Below, piece by piece: positions 16,263 to 23,950 of a DNA stretch of 39,628 nucleotides. How positions within the stretch are numbered: the first letter of the stretch is position 1; each line of letters opens with the position of its first letter. Made by a program: the position numbers and the translations under genes. Under the pieces are notes generated by a model. It was not told the origin of the DNA. It searched no databases and worked only from the letters and a program-made list of their open reading frames with translations. This DNA is from Bacteroidia bacterium (GTDB lineage Bacteria > Bacteroidota > Bacteroidia > NS11-12g > UBA9320): positions 1 through 39,628 of the forward strand of contig JABDQY010000114.1 of assembly GCA_013042025.1 (NCBI GenBank), given 5' to 3'.

Positions 16263-16658
16263 CTAATCTTGAAGATGTTTGAATCTTTCTCTTACCGTAC
16301 TAGGAATTGGGGTCGGCCTACCCTCTTCGTCAATACGAACAAAAGTAATATTGGTAGTAACAACAACATCTTCTTCATGAGTATATACACTCACCTTTCG
16401 AGCTTCAATTTTAAAGGTAACAGAGGTGTTTCCCATATGAGATACTTCTCCATAGATTCGTATTAGGTACCCCTCTTTAACTTTCTTTTTAAAAACCAAT
16501 TCATCCACTTTAATGGTAACCATGTTTGGTGTGTGGCATAAACTTACAGCTTTAGAACTAGCTGCCTCATCTATCCAAGCCATCATAATTCCTCCAAAAA
16601 GATTTCCGTGTACACCAAGATCTTTGGCCATACATATATGAGTGGTTATTAATTTCAT
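16263..16658 (-). CDS. Acyl-CoA thioesterase (hotdog fold, YciA/BFIT type)
   Basis: A 131-residue hotdog-fold hydrolase that cleaves acyl-CoA thioesters in the cytosol. The family signature is clear: HGNLFGGIMMAWIDEAA (about 17-33) with the Asn and Asp used in catalysis, followed by the VDELVFKKKVKEGYLI strand pair and a C-terminal strand TTNITFVRIDEEGRP. The length is standard for single-domain members. Substrate chain length is not predictable. A TACATTTG promoter element lies five bases upstream of the ATG, so it has its own promoter. Confidence 0.9.
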   Translation of the reverse strand: MKLITTHICMAKDLGVHGNLFGGIMMAWIDEAASSKAVSLCHTPNMVTIKVDELVFKKKVKEGYLIRIYGEVSHMGNTSVTFKIEARKVSVYTHEEDVVVTTNITFVRIDEEGRPTPIPSTVRERFKHLQD

Positions 16659-16663
16659 TGATG

Positions 16664-16671
16664 CAAATGTA
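16664..16671 (-). promoter_or_regulatory. -7 promoter element (TACATTTG) for the thioesterase gene
   Basis: Exact TAnnTTTG match, five bases (CATCA) before the ATG at 16658. Confidence 0.55.
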
Positions 16672-16706
16672 TTTAAGAATTAAACAATGTACTACTTAGA
16701 AAGTTC

Positions 16707-18245
16707 CTACACTCCCCAATTTTCTCTATCTAAACTTCTATAATGAATAGCCTCAGCCAGATGCTCCATCAGTATATGGTCGTTACCAGATAAATCTGCT
16801 ATGGTTCGGCTCACTTTTAGAATTCGATCATATGCACGAGCACTTAAATTGAGTTTATTCATTGCGTTTTTTAACAGTAGTGCACCGGCCGGATTAATCT
16901 CGCAATATTGTCGAATAAGATTGCTCTCCATTTGTGCATTGTTATAAATAGGAATTTTTTCAAACCTTTTTTGTTGTAGTTCACGTGCTTGTATTACCCT
17001 ATTTCTAATTGCTGAACTCTTTTCCTCATCTTTGATTGTTTCATTGAGTTCTTCAAACTTTACGGGAGTAACTTCTATATGAATATCAATTCTATCCAAT
17101 AATGGTCCTGATATTTTGCTTAAGTATTTTTGAACTACACCAGGTGCACAAACACATTCCTTTTCAGGATGGTTGAAGTAACCACAAGGACATGGGTTCA
17201 TGCTTGCTACCAACATCATACTACTAGGATAATCAACAGAAAACTTAGCTCTTGAAATAGTAACCTTTCTATCTTCTAATGGTTGTCTTAGTACTTCTAA
17301 GACTGTCCGTTTAAATTCGGGTAGTTCATCTAAGAATAATACACCGTTATGTGCTAGGCTTATTTCACCAGGTTGGGGATTGTTTCCACCTCCTACAAGA
17401 GCTACATCACTAATGGTATGATGCGGGCTCCGGAAAGGGCGTTGTGCCATTAACGATGCGTTACTTCCTAGCCTTCCCGCTACAGAGTGAATTTTTGTAG
17501 TTTCAAGTGCCTCATGCAAATTCATGGGAGGCAAAATGGTGTTAAGGCGTTTGGCGAGCATTGTTTTACCTGCACCTGGAGGCCCAATAAGTATTATATT
17601 ATGACCACCAGCAGCAGCAATTTCCATTGCTCGTTTTATATTTTCTTGCCCTTTAACATCACTAAAGTCATAGATTAGTTTGTCAATATTGTCTGCAAAT
17701 TCATTGCGAGGATCAACAACAACTGGTTTGTATTCCCTTTCACCCTGCAGAAATTCAACCACTTCTTTTAGATGTTCTAGGCCATAAACATCCAAATCTT
17801 TAACAATTGCTGCTTCTCTTGCATTAGCTGATGGAAGAATCAACTTCTTAAATCCATCTTTTTGTGCCTGAATAGCGATTGGCAAAGCTCCTTTTATAGG
17901 AAGTAAACTACCATCTAGGCTCAATTCTCCCATAATAATAGTTTCATTTAGGAGATCTGTAACAATTAATTCTCCAGCAGCCATTACACCAATTGCAATT
18001 GGTAAATCATAGGCAGATCCTTCCTTCTTAATATCAGCAGGTGCCATATTAATTACAACACCTTTTCGTGGATAAGTGAATCCACTGTTTTTCATAGCGG
18101 AATTCACTCGAGGTTGACTTTCCTTAACGGCATTGTCTGGAAGTCCAATTATTTGTGTTTTAGCACCTTGACCTACGTCAACCTCTATCGTTATTAGTTG
18201 AGCTGATATTCCGTATACTGCACTACCATATGTTTTTAATAACAT
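16707..18245 (-). CDS. comM: YifB/ComM-family Mg-chelatase-like AAA+ ATPase
   Basis: A 512-residue AAA+ protein: N-terminal Lon-protease-like S5 fold (about 20-170), then the ATPase core with Walker A GPPGAGKT at 221-228 and Walker B VLFLDE at 302-307, a Cys cluster (352, 354, 364, 366) in PCPCGYFNHP..ECVC, and a C-terminal Mg-chelatase domain. In characterised relatives ComM is a hexameric helicase promoting branch migration of transforming DNA; in this phylum the gene is near-universal and its link to competence is inferred. No other competence gene is nearby. ATG start with a weak ATTCTTTG element about 30 bases upstream. Confidence 0.92.
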   Translation of the reverse strand: MLLKTYGSAVYGISAQLITIEVDVGQGAKTQIIGLPDNAVKESQPRVNSAMKNSGFTYPRKGVVINMAPADIKKEGSAYDLPIAIGVMAAGELIVTDLLNETIIMGELSLDGSLLPIKGALPIAIQAQKDGFKKLILPSANAREAAIVKDLDVYGLEHLKEVVEFLQGEREYKPVVVDPRNEFADNIDKLIYDFSDVKGQENIKRAMEIAAAGGHNIILIGPPGAGKTMLAKRLNTILPPMNLHEALETTKIHSVAGRLGSNASLMAQRPFRSPHHTISDVALVGGGNNPQPGEISLAHNGVLFLDELPEFKRTVLEVLRQPLEDRKVTISRAKFSVDYPSSMMLVASMNPCPCGYFNHPEKECVCAPGVVQKYLSKISGPLLDRIDIHIEVTPVKFEELNETIKDEEKSSAIRNRVIQARELQQKRFEKIPIYNNAQMESNLIRQYCEINPAGALLLKNAMNKLNLSARAYDRILKVSRTIADLSGNDHILMEHLAEAIHYRSLDRENWGV

Positions 18246-18371
18246 AACTTGTGTTTAAAAATAGGAGAATGTACAAAGAATTTAATGTTAGTTTTCATAG
18301 TGTTTTAAGAGTTTTTCAGATACAAAATTAGGTTTAATAGTAACACTTGCAAATGCCAATGGAATCCTTTT

Positions 18372-18761
18372 CTAATCTAACCGAATTTGATATACATCTC
18401 GATTATTTCTCCGAATACCAGTTACTATAAATGGGCCAGGTTGGTTAATTACTTCAATGAATGTAAACAGATTACAGCTTTTAGGGAGTTTCTCAAAAAT
18501 CATTGTAAATTTCTTTGTAGCACCAGGAGCGACCCAATACCATTGGGGCTGATAAGGAACATTGAAAGCACGAATGAGTTGACTTTTAAAACCACTCTCT
18601 TCACAAATTAAGAAAGTAGATTTCCAAACACGCACACCCATATCTTCAGGATATTGATTGTGAAAAGAACAATGCACAATAACTTGTCCTTCCTCTTCAA
18701 TATTGGAAAAAATTTCAGGAGTTACTTCTATTTCAAGATCTATGTCTGGGGATGTCAGCAT
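18372..18761 (-). CDS. Hypothetical protein, beta-rich
   Basis: A 129-residue protein I do not recognise. There is no signal peptide or transmembrane helix. The sequence alternates strands with turns and reads like a single immunoglobulin-like or jelly-roll domain: EIEVTPEIF, GQVIVHCSFHNQ, VRVWKSTFLI, TKKFTMIFEKLP, FTFIEVINQPGPFIVTGIR. A WYWVAPGATKKF segment resembles the conserved proline/glycine loop of extracellular beta-sandwiches, yet no export signal is visible. The reading frame is convincingly protein-like and is preceded by a TATCTTCG element ten bases before the ATG. It is divergent from the thioredoxin pair. Confidence 0.7.
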   Translation of the reverse strand: MLTSPDIDLEIEVTPEIFSNIEEEGQVIVHCSFHNQYPEDMGVRVWKSTFLICEESGFKSQLIRAFNVPYQPQWYWVAPGATKKFTMIFEKLPKSCNLFTFIEVINQPGPFIVTGIRRNNRDVYQIRLD

Positions 18762-18771
18762 GCAATAATTA

Positions 18772-18779
18772 CGAAGATA
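18772..18779 (-). promoter_or_regulatory. -7 promoter-like element (TATCTTCG) for the hypothetical gene
   Basis: One mismatch to TAnnTTTG; ten bases upstream of the ATG at 18761. Confidence 0.4.
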
Positions 18780-18813
18780 CGTTAAGGATTAATTATCTGT
18801 TCGTTTGATGAAC

Positions 18814-18821
18814 TATATTTG
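18814..18821 (+). promoter_or_regulatory. -7 promoter element (TATATTTG) for the thioredoxin pair
   Basis: Exact TAnnTTTG match, 26 bases before the ATG at 18848. Confidence 0.5.
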
Positions 18822-18847
18822 AATTTGAAGCGTTTGCTAGTAAACAG

Positions 18848-19339
18848 ATGAAAAAACTCATCCTCTTATTTATTCTTGGTACAGGAGTATTGACTTCTCT
18901 TGCTCAAAATACACTAAAGGTGTATGATGCCTTCGATGATTTTTCAAAAGTTCATCTAGAAGGATTAAGTGACGATACCACATATGTAATAAATTTCTGG
19001 GCTACGTGGTGCAGACCGTGTGTTCAAGAACTACCTTTATTTGACAGCCTTAACAATACTTCTCACAACAAACCATTGAAAGTGATTTTAGTTAGCTTAG
19101 ATTTGGTGGATTCCTCTGCTATTAAACTAAGAGTATTCATAAAGAAGAAGGAAATACAAAGTGAAGTAGTTGTTTTGACCGATGGAAACAGCAATCGTTG
19201 GATAGATTTGATTGATCCGAATTGGTCAGGAGCAATACCATTCACACTTATGATTCACAATAAAAATAAATCATATCACGAAAAACAATACCATAGTTAT
19301 AACGAATTAATAGAAGACATAAAATCAATAAAAGAATAA
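18848..19339 (+). CDS. Exported TlpA-like thioredoxin-fold protein
   Basis: A 163-residue periplasmic thiol-disulfide protein. It has a signal peptide (about 1-19, SLA-QN) and a thioredoxin fold with the active site WCRPC (Cys55, Cys58) in NFWATWCRPCVQELP. The cis-Pro segment is AIPFTLMI. Without the four-residue-longer insert of cytochrome-maturation proteins, its exact partner is unclear; reduction of envelope disulfides is the family role. Seven bases separate its stop from the next gene, so the two are co-transcribed. Confidence 0.88.
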   Translation: MKKLILLFILGTGVLTSLAQNTLKVYDAFDDFSKVHLEGLSDDTTYVINFWATWCRPCVQELPLFDSLNNTSHNKPLKVILVSLDLVDSSAIKLRVFIKKKEIQSEVVVLTDGNSNRWIDLIDPNWSGAIPFTLMIHNKNKSYHEKQYHSYNELIEDIKSIKE

Positions 19340-19346
19340 TACAATC

Positions 19347-19943
19347 ATGAAGAAAATAGCATATACATTAGGCATACTTGCCATCGGATTTTTTGCATAC
19401 GCACAAGTAACAGGTTACAGTGTTGGCGACACCGCAACAGATTTCTCACTTAAAGGTACAGACGACAAAATGCATTCATTAAGTGAATTTAATGATGCAA
19501 AAGGGTATATCGTCATATTTACATGCAATCACTGCCCATATTCTGTAGCGTATGAAGATCGCATTATCAAATTACAAGAAGAATATGGTCCACAAGGCTA
19601 TCCAGTTATAGCTATTAATCCAAATGACCCAGAGGTCAATGAAGAAGATGGGTTTGAAGAAATGAAGGTGAGAGCTAAAGAAAAAGGATTCAACTTCTTA
19701 TACCTATTTGATGAAGGACAAACCATTTATCCTCAATATGGTGCAACTCGTACACCGCATGTTTTTTTACTTGACAAGGAACGAAAAGTGAAATATATCG
19801 GTGCGATTGATGATAATGTGTCGAAACCAGAAGAGGTAAAAGAGCACTATTTAGCGAATGCAATCAAAGCGTTGCAAGAAGGAGAGGATCCAAGTCCTAG
19901 CAAAACAAAGGCCATTGGATGTAGTATTAAAACAAAGAAGTAG
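19347..19943 (+). CDS. Exported thioredoxin/peroxiredoxin-like protein
   Basis: A 198-residue protein with signal peptide (about 1-19, AYA-Q) and an AhpC/TSA-Redoxin-type fold: GDTATDFSLKGTDDK, then FTCNHCPYS with a CxxC pair (Cys60, Cys63) in place of the single peroxidatic Cys, RTPHVFLLD as the cis-Pro segment, and a conserved C-terminal GCSIK tail. This corresponds to the Bacteroidota 'thioredoxin family protein' group with a CNHCP motif. Function is probably redox, with substrate unknown. Second gene of the pair. Confidence 0.85.
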   Translation: MKKIAYTLGILAIGFFAYAQVTGYSVGDTATDFSLKGTDDKMHSLSEFNDAKGYIVIFTCNHCPYSVAYEDRIIKLQEEYGPQGYPVIAINPNDPEVNEEDGFEEMKVRAKEKGFNFLYLFDEGQTIYPQYGATRTPHVFLLDKERKVKYIGAIDDNVSKPEEVKEHYLANAIKALQEGEDPSPSKTKAIGCSIKTKK

Positions 19944-19979
19944 TCTTTGATACTGGTTGAGAAGATCAGGTTTTAGCTT

Positions 19980-20612
19980 TTAATCAGCCCAATTAATTGG
20001 GCTTACTTTGCCTAGTGAGTCAACGAGAAGTATCCGGTCATTTGTATAATTTGTTGGTCGAATAAAAGTACATGGAATTTTGGTAGTACTCAATTCTGTA
20101 CCAGATAAATTACTGACTGTTACCGTAGCATCCTTTCCCTGTCGGCAATAAAAATCAGCAAAAAATGTTGAACCCCCTGGATTTAAACTAACTGAATTGG
20201 TTGTTAAACCATCACACTCAATTTTTATACTCAGTGCTTCGGTAAGTGGTTTTTCTGAAGAAGCATTGCAGTATACCACCACATTTGCCGTGGGAGTACC
20301 ATAGTCTAGACAAGTTGGAGATTGGCCGCTGTTCCAATTACACATTTCAGCGAGGTAATAAGAGTAAACCTCTCCATTGGCTTCTGTACAGGCAGAGTTT
20401 ACTGCAGCTACTTCAGTAGAAGTACCAGCGTAATCACAGTTGTTCGTTTTAAATGCATCTTTCAAGGCTGTTATACTTTGATCGCATGGACGACATTTAT
20501 CTAGTTCATTTTCTTCTGGCTCTGGGTCTTCCGCTTCTAAACCTCCACATGAGGGTAAAATAATAGCAAAATTGACTAAAATCAGTACGAATAGAAAAAG
20601 GTTTTTGGACAT
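19980..20612 (-). CDS. Cys-rich lipoprotein of unknown function
   Basis: A 210-residue lipoprotein with the lipobox LPSC (Cys22). The residues after it are Gly-Gly followed by a dense acidic patch (EAEDPEPEE), a feature associated in Bacteroidota with lipoprotein export to the cell surface. The mature part has ten further cysteines in addition to Cys22 (CRPC, then single Cys in NNCDY, SACTE, EMCNW, PTCLD, VYCNA, IECDG, FYCRQ, IPCTF), compatible with several disulfides. No domain is recognised. A promoter with both -33 and -7 elements lies upstream at 20635-20665. Confidence 0.8.
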   Translation of the reverse strand: MSKNLFLFVLILVNFAIILPSCGGLEAEDPEPEENELDKCRPCDQSITALKDAFKTNNCDYAGTSTEVAAVNSACTEANGEVYSYYLAEMCNWNSGQSPTCLDYGTPTANVVVYCNASSEKPLTEALSIKIECDGLTTNSVSLNPGGSTFFADFYCRQGKDATVTVSNLSGTELSTTKIPCTFIRPTNYTNDRILLVDSLGKVSPINWAD

Positions 20613-20634
20613 GGGATTGAGGGTTGGTTCAAAC

Positions 20635-20665
20635 CAAAGATAGTTTAATGTATCACTGATGTCAA
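20635..20665 (-). promoter_or_regulatory. Promoter of the lipoprotein gene (-33 TTG, -7 TATCTTTG)
   Basis: Minus-strand TATCTTTG at 20635-20642 with a TTG at 20663-20665, spaced 20 bases, matching the Bacteroidota sigma-A pattern; 22 bases from the ATG at 20612. Confidence 0.6.
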
Positions 20666-20711
20666 GTATAAGCCGTCAATCGTAAGCAAAACAAAGCGTT
20701 CAGAAACGAAA

Positions 20712-20737
20712 AAAGTCCCTCCAAAAGGAGAGACTTT
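20712..20737 (-). terminator. Intrinsic terminator of tRNA-Asp
   Basis: Eleven-pair stem with one mismatch (AAAGTCTCTCC and GGAGGGACTTT on the minus strand) and a four-base loop, followed by TTTTTT on the minus strand, immediately downstream of the tRNA. Confidence 0.75.
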
Positions 20738-20740
20738 AAG

Positions 20741-20814
20741 CGGTCTGGACGGGACTCGAACCCGCGACCCCCTGCGTGACAGGCAGGTATTCTAACCAAC
20801 TGAACTACCAGACC
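20741..20814 (-). tRNA. tRNA-Asp (GTC)
   Basis: Minus-strand cloverleaf with a seven-pair acceptor stem (GGTCTGG / CCAGACC) and discriminator G, a D-loop containing TTGGTTA, anticodon stem CCTGC/GCAGG with loop CTGTCAC (anticodon GTC), and a T-arm with GGTTCGAGTCC. The 3' CCA is not encoded. It has its own promoter and terminator. Confidence 0.97.
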
Positions 20815-20831
20815 TTGGTTTTTCAGGATTG

Positions 20832-20861
20832 CAAATATAATTGCTTGTTAAAATTATCAAA
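20832..20861 (-). promoter_or_regulatory. Promoter of tRNA-Asp (-33 TTTG, -7 TATATTTG)
   Basis: Minus-strand TATATTTG at 20832-20839 and TTTG at 20858-20861 with an 18-base spacer, 17 bases upstream of the mature tRNA 5' end. The most complete promoter in the window. Confidence 0.65.
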
Positions 20862-20959
20862 TTCTTTTTTTAATTATTTATTTTTCTAATCCAATTAGAG
20901 GCTCAGAGTTGAAAAAAAGAATTCGATTATTTAATGTTATATGAAAAATGATTGGATGT

Positions 20960-21532
20960 TTAAATCACTAGTAGTCTGACTTTTCCATCAACCATTTCGT
21001 ATTTTTCGTTACTTTCAGGACACGCAGCTATTCCATCATTGAAATGAAGACGTTGGCCGTGTTTACTCATCCATCCAATTTGCTGACCTGGATTACCAAC
21101 AATTAAAGCAAAAGCAGGAACATCTTTGGTAACAACACTTCCTGCTCCAATAAAACAATATTCACCCAAAGTATTTCCGCAAATTATTGTAGCATTAGCT
21201 CCAATTGTGGAACCTTTTTTAACTACTGTTTTAACGTATTGATCTCTACGGACAACTGCACTTCGTGGATTAATAATATTTGTAAAAACCGCACTAGGTC
21301 CAAGAAAAACATCCTCTTCACAAATCACTCCTGTATATATACTTACGTTGTTTTGAACTTTCACGTTGTTTCCCAAAACCACATCTGGACTTACTACCAC
21401 GTTTTGACCAATGTTGCAGTTTTCGCCAAGTACAGCTTTGGGCATGATATGGCTAAAATGCCAAATTTTAGTGCCTTTACCAATTTGGCAACCAGCGTCA
21501 ATTACAGCGGTATCATGGGCAAAATAGTCCAT
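20960..21532 (-). CDS. Hexapeptide-repeat acetyltransferase (WbpD/WlbB-like)
   Basis: A 190-residue left-handed beta-helix acyltransferase with repeats such as IGKGTKIWHFSHI, LGENCNIGQNVVV, LGNNVKVQNNVSI and IGANATIICG, ending in the family-typical VVTKDVPAFALIVGNPG and IGWMSKHGQRL. Close relatives N-acetylate UDP-2-acetamido-3-amino-2,3-dideoxy-glucuronate during O-antigen or capsule precursor synthesis. Here the expected partner dehydrogenase and aminotransferase (WbpB/WbpE) are absent nearby, so the acceptor sugar is uncertain. The start codon overlaps the stop of the upstream gene (TAATG). Confidence 0.88.
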   Translation of the reverse strand: MDYFAHDTAVIDAGCQIGKGTKIWHFSHIMPKAVLGENCNIGQNVVVSPDVVLGNNVKVQNNVSIYTGVICEEDVFLGPSAVFTNIINPRSAVVRRDQYVKTVVKKGSTIGANATIICGNTLGEYCFIGAGSVVTKDVPAFALIVGNPGQQIGWMSKHGQRLHFNDGIAACPESNEKYEMVDGKVRLLVI

Positions 21533-22503
21533 TAAAACTCTTTTGGATAAGCATATTTGTACAAATGCTCTTCAGGTAATGCCTTAAAATAGTCGTAGGT
21601 AATCTTCAAACCTTCTGATCTACTATATTTAGGTTCCCATTTTAAAATATCCTTTGCACGTGTTATATCTGGTTTACGTTGTTTAGGATCATCTTTTGGT
21701 AGATCTTTAAAAACTATTTTTTGATCTGTTCCGGTTAACGCAATAATCTCTTTAGCAAAATCCAAAATACTAATTTCATCAGGATTTCCAATGTTTATTG
21801 GTTGGGCATAATCGCTCATTAATAATCGGTAAATGCCTTCAATTAGGTCGTCAACATAACAGAAACTTCTTGTTTGGCTTCCATCTCCAAATACAGTAAT
21901 GTCCTCACCTCTTAGGGCTTGTCCAATAAATGCAGGTAATGCCCTTCCGTCATTTAATCGCATTCGAGGTCCATACGTGTTAAATATTCGAACGATACGT
22001 GTTTCAACATTGTGATAGGTGTGATAAGCCATTGTCATAGCTTCTTGAAAACGTTTTGCTTCGTCATATACACCTCTTGGTCCTACTGGATTTACATTTC
22101 CCCAATAATCTTCATTTTGTGGGTGTACTAAAGGATCACCATATACTTCAGAAGTTGAAGCAATCAACATTCTAGCTCCTTTTGCTAAAGCTAGCCCTAA
22201 GCAGTTATGGGTGCCTAAACTTCCTACTTTTAGTGTTGGGATAGGAATTTTGAGGTAATCAATTGGACTTGCAGGAGAAGCAAAGTGTAGAATGTAGTCT
22301 AACTTTCCTGGAACATGGATGTATTTTGAAACATCATGATGATAGAATTGAAAATTTTCTAAAGGCATCAAATGTTCAATGTTTTGCATGCTACCGGTTA
22401 TTAGGTTGTCCATAGCAATAACTCTATATCCTTCCTTAATAAATCTATCGCATAGATGTGAACCTAAAAAACCCGCACCTCCTGTTATTAAAATTGTTTT
22501 CAT
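21532..22503 (-). CDS. UDP-glucuronate decarboxylase (UDP-xylose synthase)
   Basis: Extended short-chain dehydrogenase of 323 residues converting UDP-glucuronate to UDP-xylose with bound NAD. The Rossmann motif GGAGFLG is at 8-14, the catalytic YxxxK is Tyr146/Lys150 (VYDEAK), with the preceding STSEVYGDP, and the RIVRIFNTYGPRMR signature is typical of the UXS group rather than UDP-glucose epimerase. Directly follows ugd (one base gap), which supplies its substrate, and overlaps the acetyltransferase start by one base. Confidence 0.93.
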   Translation of the reverse strand: MKTILITGGAGFLGSHLCDRFIKEGYRVIAMDNLITGSMQNIEHLMPLENFQFYHHDVSKYIHVPGKLDYILHFASPASPIDYLKIPIPTLKVGSLGTHNCLGLALAKGARMLIASTSEVYGDPLVHPQNEDYWGNVNPVGPRGVYDEAKRFQEAMTMAYHTYHNVETRIVRIFNTYGPRMRLNDGRALPAFIGQALRGEDITVFGDGSQTRSFCYVDDLIEGIYRLLMSDYAQPINIGNPDEISILDFAKEIIALTGTDQKIVFKDLPKDDPKQRKPDITRAKDILKWEPKYSRSEGLKITYDYFKALPEEHLYKYAYPKEF

Positions 22504-22504
22504 G

Positions 22505-23821
22505 TTATTTACTTCCTATGCAATAATACTCAAATCCTAAACTTTCCATTTCGTGTTTGTCATAGACATTCCTACCGTCAAAAATCAGTTTGTTTTTCAA
22601 TTTTTCAGCAACGGTGTTAAAATCTGGTAGCTTAAACTCAGACCATTCCGTAACTAGTAATAAAGCATCAGATCCTTCAAGTGCATCATAACGGTTATCA
22701 GAGTATGTTATTTTATCTCCAATCATTCTCTGAGTTTCTTTCATAGATACTGGGTCATAAGCAATCACATTTCCTCCTGCTTTTAAGATATGATCAATTA
22801 ATACCAATGAAGGTGCTTCACGCATATCGTCCGTATTTGGTTTAAAAGATAGCCCCCACATTGTGAACGTTTTGCCCGATAAATCATTTCCAAAAACATC
22901 AACAATTTTAGTGTAGAGTACAGATTTTTGATCATCATTTACATCCTCTACTGCTTCTAATATACGCATTGTGTGCCCTTGTTCTTTTGCAGTTTTTATA
23001 AGTGCTTTTACATCTTTTGGAAAACAACTTCCTCCATAACCAATTCCAGCGTAAATAAAGCGTGAACCTATTCGAGGGTCACTTCCTATTCCTTGGCGAA
23101 CTTTGTTAACATCAGCACCCATTATTTCACATAGATTAGCTATGTCATTCATGAAACTAATGCGTGTTGCTAACATAGCATTTGCAGCATATTTTGTCAT
23201 TTCTGCTGACGGGATATCCATAAAAATTAAAGGATGTCCGTTCATAATAAACGGTTTATATAGCTTACTCATAGTTTCCTGAGCACGTTGAGATTCCACT
23301 CCAACAACAATTCTATCTGGTTTCATAAAATCATCAATTGCTGCACCTTCTTTTAGGAATTCAGGATTACTGGCAATGTCAAATTCAATATTTACTCCAC
23401 GTTTATCCAATTCTTCTTGAACTGCATTTTTAACTTTTTCAGAAGTTCCAACTGGAACAGTGCTTTTTGTTACAATTACACCATATTCAGTCATGTGTTT
23501 CCCTATTTCTCGAGCAACTCCCAAAACATATTTCAAGTCTGCACTGCCATCTTCATCAGGAGGAGTTCCAACAGCAATAAAAGCAACCTGAGCACCTTTA
23601 ATACTTTCTGCTAATGAAGTGCTAAAATGTAATCGGCCTTTTTTATGGTTTCTTTTTACCATAGATTCCAAGCCTGGCTCATAGATAGGCATGATACCAT
23701 TCCTTAACCCTTCAATTTTTTTCTCGTCTATGTCGATACATACTACATCGGTTCCTACTTCTGCTAAACATGTGCCTGTAACTAAACCAACGTAACCCGT
23801 TCCTACAACTGATATTTTCAT
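22505..23821 (-). CDS. ugd: UDP-glucose 6-dehydrogenase
   Basis: Oxidises UDP-glucose to UDP-glucuronate with two NAD. The 438-residue protein has the NAD motif GTGYVG at 7-12, the central domain GIGYGGSCFPKD with catalytic Cys266, and the C-terminal UDP-binding domain including GLSFKPNTDDMREAPS. First gene of the ugd-uxs-acetyltransferase run; a TATCTTTG promoter element lies at 23846-23853. Confidence 0.96.
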   Translation of the reverse strand: MKISVVGTGYVGLVTGTCLAEVGTDVVCIDIDEKKIEGLRNGIMPIYEPGLESMVKRNHKKGRLHFSTSLAESIKGAQVAFIAVGTPPDEDGSADLKYVLGVAREIGKHMTEYGVIVTKSTVPVGTSEKVKNAVQEELDKRGVNIEFDIASNPEFLKEGAAIDDFMKPDRIVVGVESQRAQETMSKLYKPFIMNGHPLIFMDIPSAEMTKYAANAMLATRISFMNDIANLCEIMGADVNKVRQGIGSDPRIGSRFIYAGIGYGGSCFPKDVKALIKTAKEQGHTMRILEAVEDVNDDQKSVLYTKIVDVFGNDLSGKTFTMWGLSFKPNTDDMREAPSLVLIDHILKAGGNVIAYDPVSMKETQRMIGDKITYSDNRYDALEGSDALLLVTEWSEFKLPDFNTVAEKLKNKLIFDGRNVYDKHEMESLGFEYYCIGSK

Positions 23822-23845
23822 CTATAATTCTTGAATTTTGAGTGG

Positions 23846-23853
23846 CAAAGATA
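23846..23853 (-). promoter_or_regulatory. -7 promoter element (TATCTTTG) for the ugd operon
   Basis: Exact TAnnTTTG match on the minus strand, 24 bases before the ugd ATG. Confidence 0.55.
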
Positions 23854-23950
23854 TTCAATGATTTAATTCTAATGGACTTTTTACAAAGTCAAAAGGACCA
23901 ATTATAAAAAAGGCTACATATTATACTGTTATTATTATTTCTTTGCATTG

